Shown here: piece after piece, positions 57,439-64,000 of the stretch
Layout: every line of letters begins with the position of its first letter
Position numbering within the stretch: the stretch's first letter is position 1
Assembly: GCA_008711295.1 (NCBI GenBank)
Contig: VUYV01000512.1
Span: forward strand, 237,336 to 301,335
Direction: 5' to 3'
Origin: Anarhynchus alexandrinus
Taxonomy: Eukaryota; Chordata; Aves; Charadriiformes; Charadriidae
Length of the DNA stretch: 64,000 nucleotides
Notes under the pieces: model-generated
Database searches by the model: none
The model's input: only the letters and a program-made list of their open reading frames with translations
What the model was told of the DNA's origin: nothing
Translations under genes and position numbers: made by a program

Positions 57439-60400
57439 CTGAAAGGAAGCGGAAAAAACAGTGAGTTATGGAAGATGGCAGTCATGGAAGAGCAAAGATC
57501 AGAGGGAAGGATATTCAGAAAGCTGCTGGTCAGGGTAATTTACCAGCTCAGAAGATTAATCAATACAGATTGATTAGATCTAGTATCCCATCTCCACCAA
57601 GGCAAAGTAGCAGACTAACGCTGTGGGGAGAAAGAAGAAACGCACGTGTGTTGCCACCAGCGACCTCGGGCGGGAGGTTTTCTCGACTCCATGAGGAGTT
57701 CATGTTTACACCCCTGCAGGTTTGTCTCCTTCGCAGAACGTTCACCATCACATATAGAGATTTGTTCTACTCAGTGGTGCTGCGGGTCACTGCATGTCCC
57801 AGCTCTGTGCTAACTCCATCAAGCACTAACCACGTCCTTTCAGGGGTTTGTGGGCACTGGTGCCCCAGCAATAGACATCGCTAGGGAAGACCAGTGAGGA
57901 AACATTATCAATGACCACCCTTCTAGAGCAAGTATGACTTTTGCTGGAAAACCTTTTCTTGCTGAAAAAAATAAAGGAAATGTCAACTAAAAACCTATTG
58001 ACAGATGCAATGTGTCTATATGTGATTCAGCTGAAAAATGTCGCAAATTTTTGAGACAAATGGTTTCACTTTTCACGGCAAGACAATATTTTTCTTGCAG
58101 AAGTTATCTCCCGTAATATCTTTAGGATGCCTGAAAACACACAGAAATCATTTTACATTGATGCAAGATTTGAGGGCTGCAAACAAACTGGGAGGAGTCA
58201 TGTCTTTGCACGACCCTCATCAGGAGCGCCACTCCTGATTACCAAACAGGTCGGAATCACAGAGTGCATCGACCCCCCCGCCTCGAAAAATACCAAAACC
58301 AGACAGATAAATGGAAACCTCCTAAACCCGGACACATCTCAGCCCCAACATTAATATTTGCAGACTACGCCTCCCCTCCCCCAAACCCCGTGGTTTTCTT
58401 TGCAAGTCGTTCAACATGGACAAACGGGTGAGCCAGTTGGGTCTTGTTCCTCTCCCCCAGTCTGGCAAACTGGGCTGTGCTGCTCCACCAAGGGAGCGTG
58501 GGAGTCAGACGAGCAAAGCTGGACAGGGAGGGATGCAAGCAGGAGCAATCTCTGAAGCACATCTACAGGAGAAGACTATCTGGCTGCTGCCCTCCCCCCC
58601 ACCACCAGTGGCGCAGCACCTCTCCATCATCTTCTCTGCACAGCTCAGCGCTTGAGCAAACCGAGACAGATGGAGATGGACACCAGTGAGTAGGTTGGTA
58701 CAAAGCCAAAGAAGCAATTCCTCACAGATTCTTCCCCTCTGCACCATTGTCGGGTTCCCGGTAAAACCATGGACCTTCAGCAGCAAAATTGCCTGACCAG
58801 GGCTGGCTGGTCATGTTCCAGGTGTGCGTTTCCGCACAGCAAATGCCAGGCTGCGCCGGCAGAGAGAGAGAAGAGGAACGCCTGTGTCAGTGAACATGAC
58901 AATTGTCCGCGTTGTCCACCACACTCCAGAGCACAAGTAAAGCATTTTGACCGACAGAGGTGACCAAACTGAGAACCTCCCTGGCTCCACCAAAGACAGA
59001 CATTCCTAACACTCAACGTTCCCAACACTCAACGTTCAAGTAAGACCATGCTCTCATAAGGGGTATAATCTTCATTGTGGAGGATGCAAGTCAAGCATTG
59101 CAGCTGCGATTTTAGTCCTCCACATGCTTTATAGACATCTGTTTCTGAGGTAGCTGTCTAGATCTTTCTGTAGTCAATCCAGTCTACCCAGGCATGGGAG
59201 TTACAGCACAATGCAGCCCATCTAACCCCGCAGCACTTCTGCATTCTCAGAGTAGCCTACAACCTCCAGATGCGCTCACACGTCTGTAATTAGGCACAAA
59301 TGTGATTAACTAACACACGGCAATCACCCAGAGACCTGCAAACTAACCGAGAACCAAGGAATCATTGTGAATCACACAGCAAGTATTAAACTTTAGGAAC
59401 CAAGTGAGTGAGAACAATCTCTTAATCCCGTCGTCACTGCTGAACCGGGGGACAGAAACATGAGATGTTCCAGTGAGAGCCAAGAGAGAAACAGGAAATA
59501 CTGGGAGCAGAAACAGATATTTGGGGTCAGGTTCAGCCCAAGAAACTGGAATTAACACAGCCCGATGAGCTTCCGAGAGCAATTCAGACTGCACGGTTCA
59601 AAGTCCTATCTGGCACCAAGCACTGCACAGAGAGGGCAGCAGCAGCTGGTGCACAAGGGACATGGCCGTCCTGAGCTGGAGGAACTGTGGTGAGGGACAC
59701 AAGACTGACCCAAGTGAGTGAGACCAGCACATGATGAGCACGATTGACTCACTGCGGTGCTTAAAAACCAATATACGTGTTCGTTGGAGTTATATTTCTC
59801 TGGGTGCATAAGCACATGCTCTGCACAAGCTCTGAAGTTCAAGATCAAGATAATGCCAACTCCAGCATGGGCAGGGAGAGGCTTAGATGTCAACAAAAGT
59901 CTGACTTCTTAGGGATGTTCAGACTGTACCTAACTCACTGGGACAATGCTGGGTTCAGGAAGAGGTGTTCCTATTACATCAGCTGGGGGAGGAACAACAA
60001 TCACCCAGAGTCAGAGACCTGGACATTGCTTGGTAGTGGGATTCCAGCACTCACATCCCAGGAAAGTGCACTCGTCAACAAGTTAAATGTGAGATGTGAT
60101 TATTCTCCATTTGCTGTGCTGTATCTGCGCTCCAATGCAGCAAAGTTTCCCAAGTTCACAGCACAGAGAGAAGAAATAAGAAAAAGGGAACTGACACTGG
60201 AAAGAAGAGTTTAAGAGCCTCATGCAACAGCACTGGAATTGCTCACTGCTGGAAAGCCACATATGCAATTTTACTAAACTCCTGTATACCAAACTACTGA
60301 TTGTCCACATACCAACAGAACTACCACCCATACCAAGCACCCTAACTCCCAAAAATCCCTTCTCAGAACAAAGACAGCTCCCCTCCTCCCTCCATCCTTA

Positions 60401-62150
60401 TTTTAGTGTCCTCCATCCCAGCTAAACCAGCATTCATCCCTTGTCAGATGTTTTTGAGACAGCAGTAGTACCTTCACCGACTATTTAGACTAGTCACCTC
60501 CTTCCTATGAAAGATGTGATCAGCTCTCAGCCCCTCCTTTTCACTGGGGCTTCAGAAGCAGCAGGAGCTCTAGTGTAGAGGCTTGGTGGCTCCATTTCCA
60601 AAAGAGTCCAATAGTATCACCTCAACTGGGGATAAAGCAGAGAATTGCAAGATAACTGCTCACTTTTTGTTCTTGTCATTATACATGCTCATCCCAAGGG
60701 GCTAGGATGTTTGTCTAAAATCCATTAATCCCTCTCATGGGGAAAAGATATAGTAGATAATGCTTTAGTCTAGTGGTAAACAGCAAAACAAGCCCCATAG
60801 AATGAAAGCTCAAGTCAGAAATATAGACCTTAAGCAGACACAATTTAACTAAGGTCTATTGAGCTCTCCCAGGTTTGTCAGGGGCTTTCATGCATTTCCT
60901 CAAGTAGCAACTGTAAAGTCAAGACTGTGTGCTCTTCTGTAGCTCAGTGCTCTTCTGTACCTGGTCTAGTGGGAGAATATTCACATCAGAGTGCCGACTC
61001 AGGAAGGAAAATGTGGTGCAAAAGATATTGCTTAAAACTCCATGAGTGTAAAAGAGAGAAAAGCTGGCAAAGGGATCTTCAAATTTTTGTAAGAGATGTG
61101 ATGATCTACACAGCACAGGGGACAGCTGTAATGGGAAAGTTCTCAGAAACTCTAAGAATAGAGTAGAATTAGCGGGCATCGGTTAAATACAGAACAGCGG
61201 AGAAGAGTCGACACAGCTTCCGTAGATATTAGTCATGCCTCATAAACATACTAGAGGTCTCTGAAGGAGTCATTGAACAGAAAGACCAAGGATAAGCCAG
61301 ATGGCACAGTCTACTTGGACTTGTAAAGTTGGCAGATTTTGATAACAGGTTGTGTATGAAGACAAATAGATAGACTGGCTATCTTCCACAATTTCCACTA
61401 GGAGGAAAAGGAATACTAGGAGAACACAGGGTTGTAAAGTAATGACTGATCTGCAAGTGAGTAGAGAAAGATTATTCCTACCTCTAATATACATGAACCA
61501 GGAGGAATTATATTAACTTATTAATCGATAGACTAAAAATACACTACATGGAGTACAGAGGCAGTAGTTAAAGTTGCAGCCCTTCTCAGTGCAGGACACT
61601 AGAGATGTTAAAGTATACATGTATTCATACAAAACCATGGAAGAAAAAATCATAAGGGACCATTAAACACAAAGATACTTTGTCACAGGAAATTCTTGAG
61701 GCGCAGACTGTCAGAAGCTGCAGAGTATTCTGAGACAATGTCACTATCTGCTATCCTATTGCTTTTTATGCTTTTGCCTTCATGTTCATTATTACCCAGA
61801 GCTGAAACCCGGTTATGAAGCTATGTGAACCTTTGGTCTGACCCAAGACAGCTGTTCCTACAGTCTTGGACAGGGATTATCTCAAGGATGTCCTATGACC
61901 CACCAGTGGCCAATGAGATTTGGGAGAAGGTGGTATTGCCATCATCCAGACCCTGAAGGATGATGGATGCTAGTATTTGTGGAAAACTCAAACAAGATAA
62001 TGATAGGCACCATAAAAACAATTTTTGAAGAATTTGGTTCCATTTTCAGAGCATTGCAATAGCGCACAACAAATACAGCCTGGGATCACACACAGAGCAA
62101 AGTAGCAAGTCTAATTCATCTTGTACACGGTGCAAAGCAAAAGCTTCAAA
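57439..62150 (-). other. WNT9B: WNT9B intron 1 or upstream DNA
   Basis: Immediately 5' of exon 2. I searched for a signal-peptide exon ending in a YFG-type codon with a donor of the right phase and saw none. A 16-bp tandem (59004-59035) is present. The remainder holds no recognised repeat or gene. Confidence 0.6.
59004..59035. repeat. 16-bp tandem duplication
   Basis: Two copies of a unit reading 'tcctaacactcaacgt' and 'tcccaacactcaacgt', one base apart. Confidence 0.9.
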
Positions 62151-62276
62151 GTGTTCAAGGTTGGACGGGGCTTGGAGCAACCTGGTCTAGTGGGAGGTGT
62201 CCCTGCCCAGGGCAGGGGGTTGGAACTGGATGATCTTTAAGGTCCCTTCCAACCCAAACCATTCTATGATTCTATT
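62151..62276 (+). mobile_element. CR1 LINE, 125 bp tail (type 1)
   Basis: 'ttggacggggcttggagcaa', 'gggaggtgtccctgcccagg' and 'ccattctatgattctattc'. The tail is close to consensus, so it is a comparatively young, strongly 5'-truncated copy. Confidence 0.95.
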
Positions 62277-64000
62277 CCATGAAAAACACTTTCTAAAATT
62301 GGATCCAGCAATACTTTAAATTCTGACAGAATTCTGACAGCATTCTAAACAAATAGCTGGTTGACCAGGCAAACTTACTCAAGACTTCTTTTTTATTATT
62401 TGTGAATATCTAAACAACAACACACAAAGTAACCTGGTTTTCCTCTGGAAGTGGAGGATGAAAATAACCCCATGGAAATAATGCATTGAGAAGTAAAGAA
62501 AATAAGCAGTAAATTGGTTAATCTAAGACATGTGACTAAAGCTACCTGGAATATACCTGTCTGTGAAAGTCTCCCTGATGCGAATTATCACACTCGTTAC
62601 CTACGACATGCGACTGTCGGCGTGCAAAATTTACATCGATGTGCCTTGGAGGCTCCTACAGAGATCGGGATTCACTGCGCAAGATTGGTGCGCAGACACA
62701 ACTCTCAAAACTAGTGTCTCATGTAACTTTCAATTTAGAGAAGTCGGCAGAGAAATTAAAGGAGTTGCCCAAGGTCATGCAGCTGAGCAGTGGCACAGCT
62801 GGGAGCAGAAGCCACTCTCAGAGTCATAACAGGCATGAGTGGAGTATGAGTGGAGTGGAGACCTGCAGGCTCTGACTATATTAACTAGAACTGTGTTTTA
62901 TTAGGGTAAAACTAACATGGGATCAGATCAAGATCACAGTACGGGAACATTCTTACAAGATTAAATATAAAATATGCAGATATTTGCAGTTAGGCAAACT
63001 GCACATCGTTTTTAGATGATTTAGAGTTTATTATCTACAGATCATACGGCAAAAAAAAAGTAAACTCTTTGAATTAATGCACACCTGCTAGCAATCTGAA
63101 AGAACAATAAGGATCTCAAACTTTTATTTCTCTCTACTTTTCTGTCTAAGCACTTTGCTAAATTCATCCATTTCCTTTAATCTCCTTCCAGCCACATTCC
63201 AGCTGCTTAAGAGACTTTTAATGAGAGCCTGTTCCTGTGCAATGCCCAATGTCCTCTGGATCTGAAAGGTCTTAAAACCCCCTAAAAATATGCCTTTTTT
63301 ACCTCTCCCAAGTAAGGAGAAAAATCAAAGGGAGCCACAACAGCACTCCATATCTGATTTCACAGGCCTTTCATGTTCCACCGAACTATCTACACCCCAC
63401 AGATAGCTGCAACAAGCATTCGGGAAAGGCTGCGAGAGTACGGGACAATGACAGATCAAATCAAGTCCACTGCGGTGCACAGCGGGTCCTCAGCTCTCCT
63501 CGCTCCCTCGCAGCTCAGTGGAATCGGGTTTTAAGCCTTTCAGAAGCAACGCTATTTAATCCTCGGCACTTGTCCCTGGACAAACGTATGGCCACCAGCA
63601 GTGTTGTGCCGTCTTGACTAAACGGGATGGTCTCCCGTGCTTTGTACCACGCGGTCTCTGCACCTGTAGGTCTCTACAGAGAAGGTGGCAGGAATCGCCA
63701 AAGCAGCATCTCGGGATAAACTATTGATCTCAAAGGTGGTTGGTTTTTTTTTTTACCTTTTTCCATCAGAGTTGTCATTTCAGACCCTCTGGCAGGTGTT
63801 TTTATACCTGTTATCCTCCATGTTTTCTGTCAAGCTTTCTGCTCCTCACAAAGAGAAACAGCTTGAATTAAAGACTCAAGTGAGGTTTAAGGGAGGTTAT
63901 GAGTTGGAATCCTTGGAAATGGGCATTTCTGCTTGCTGCAAACCCTTTTTGGGAACAGCAACAGCTGTGTCCAGATACAGACTCGTTTTTTAAAAAGAAT
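62277..64000. other. right-edge flank (WNT9B intron 1 or upstream)
   Basis: Holds the MIR-like relic at 62736-62830. A moderately CpG-bearing patch lies at about 63420-63680. A LEF/TCF-type word (aatcaaaggga) occurs at about 63326. No exon was recognised. Confidence 0.5.
62736..62830 (+). mobile_element. MIR-type SINE relic
   Basis: 'ggagttgcccaaggtcatgc', 'agctgagcagtggcacagct' and 'gggagcagaagcc' follow the MIR core ('acttgcccaaggtcacacag', 'ctagtaagtggcagagc', 'cgggattcgaaccc') in order and spacing. It is an ancient tRNA-derived element shared among amniotes, so unlike CR1 it predates birds. Borders are approximate. Confidence 0.7.

Noticed and set aside
56991..57573. Plus-strand frames of 140-157 codons
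   Set aside because: They are antisense to WNT9B exon 2 and show no homology of their own.
63300..63320. 'cccaagtaagg' considered as the end of WNT9B exon 1
   Set aside because: On the minus strand no GT donor follows in the phase needed to join exon 2, and no signal peptide precedes it.

Overview
The window is vertebrate nuclear DNA, almost certainly from a bird. It has split genes with GT/AG introns, a CpG-island promoter, long non-coding stretches and about a dozen CR1 LINE copies. Most CR1 copies end in the avian 3' tail 'ccattctatgattct'. Nothing prokaryotic is present. Species cannot be fixed from the sequence alone.

Two real protein-coding genes are visible, both on the minus strand. 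At the left edge (bases 3-7062) lie the first four coding exons of GOSR2, the Golgi Qb-SNARE membrin/GS27. They join without a frame break into the first 112 residues, matching the human protein's length to that point; the rest of the gene is to the left of base 1. Its promoter is a GC-rich island at about 6690-7215 holding ETS and YY1-type motifs and a possible divergent plus-strand first exon. At 49337-57438 lie coding exons 2-4 of WNT9B, a secreted lipid-modified Wnt ligand. They join into about 332 residues with 24 cysteines by my count. Exon 1 (signal peptide) was not found and probably lies beyond base 64000. The order WNT9B then GOSR2, same strand, is that of human chromosome 17q21.

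Layout: 1-7062 GOSR2 5' half; 6690-7215 CpG-island promoter; 7303-7828 CR1; 7830-49336 about 41.5 kb of intergenic DNA with CR1 copies, microsatellites, a GT-rich alternating purine-pyrimidine tract (21190-21540), an old CR1 reverse-transcriptase relic (21800-23080), a longer CR1 with its ORF2 C-terminus (23509-24312), and a 14 kb stretch (24.3-38.7 kb) with no CR1 that I can recognise; 49337-57438 WNT9B exons 4-2, with CR1 in both introns; 57439-64000 WNT9B intron 1 or upstream DNA, with a CR1 tail and a MIR-like SINE relic.

The CR1 copies fall into two 3'-end types plus older, degraded fragments. I found no convincing new gene system. The best leads are the possible divergent transcript at the GOSR2 promoter, the MIR-like relics, the weak WNT9B exon 2 splice donor, a signal-peptide-like ORF at 14988-15521, and the unexplained 41.4-42.8 kb segment. 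Most other open reading frames are antisense or out-of-frame shadows of exons, CR1 or low-complexity DNA.
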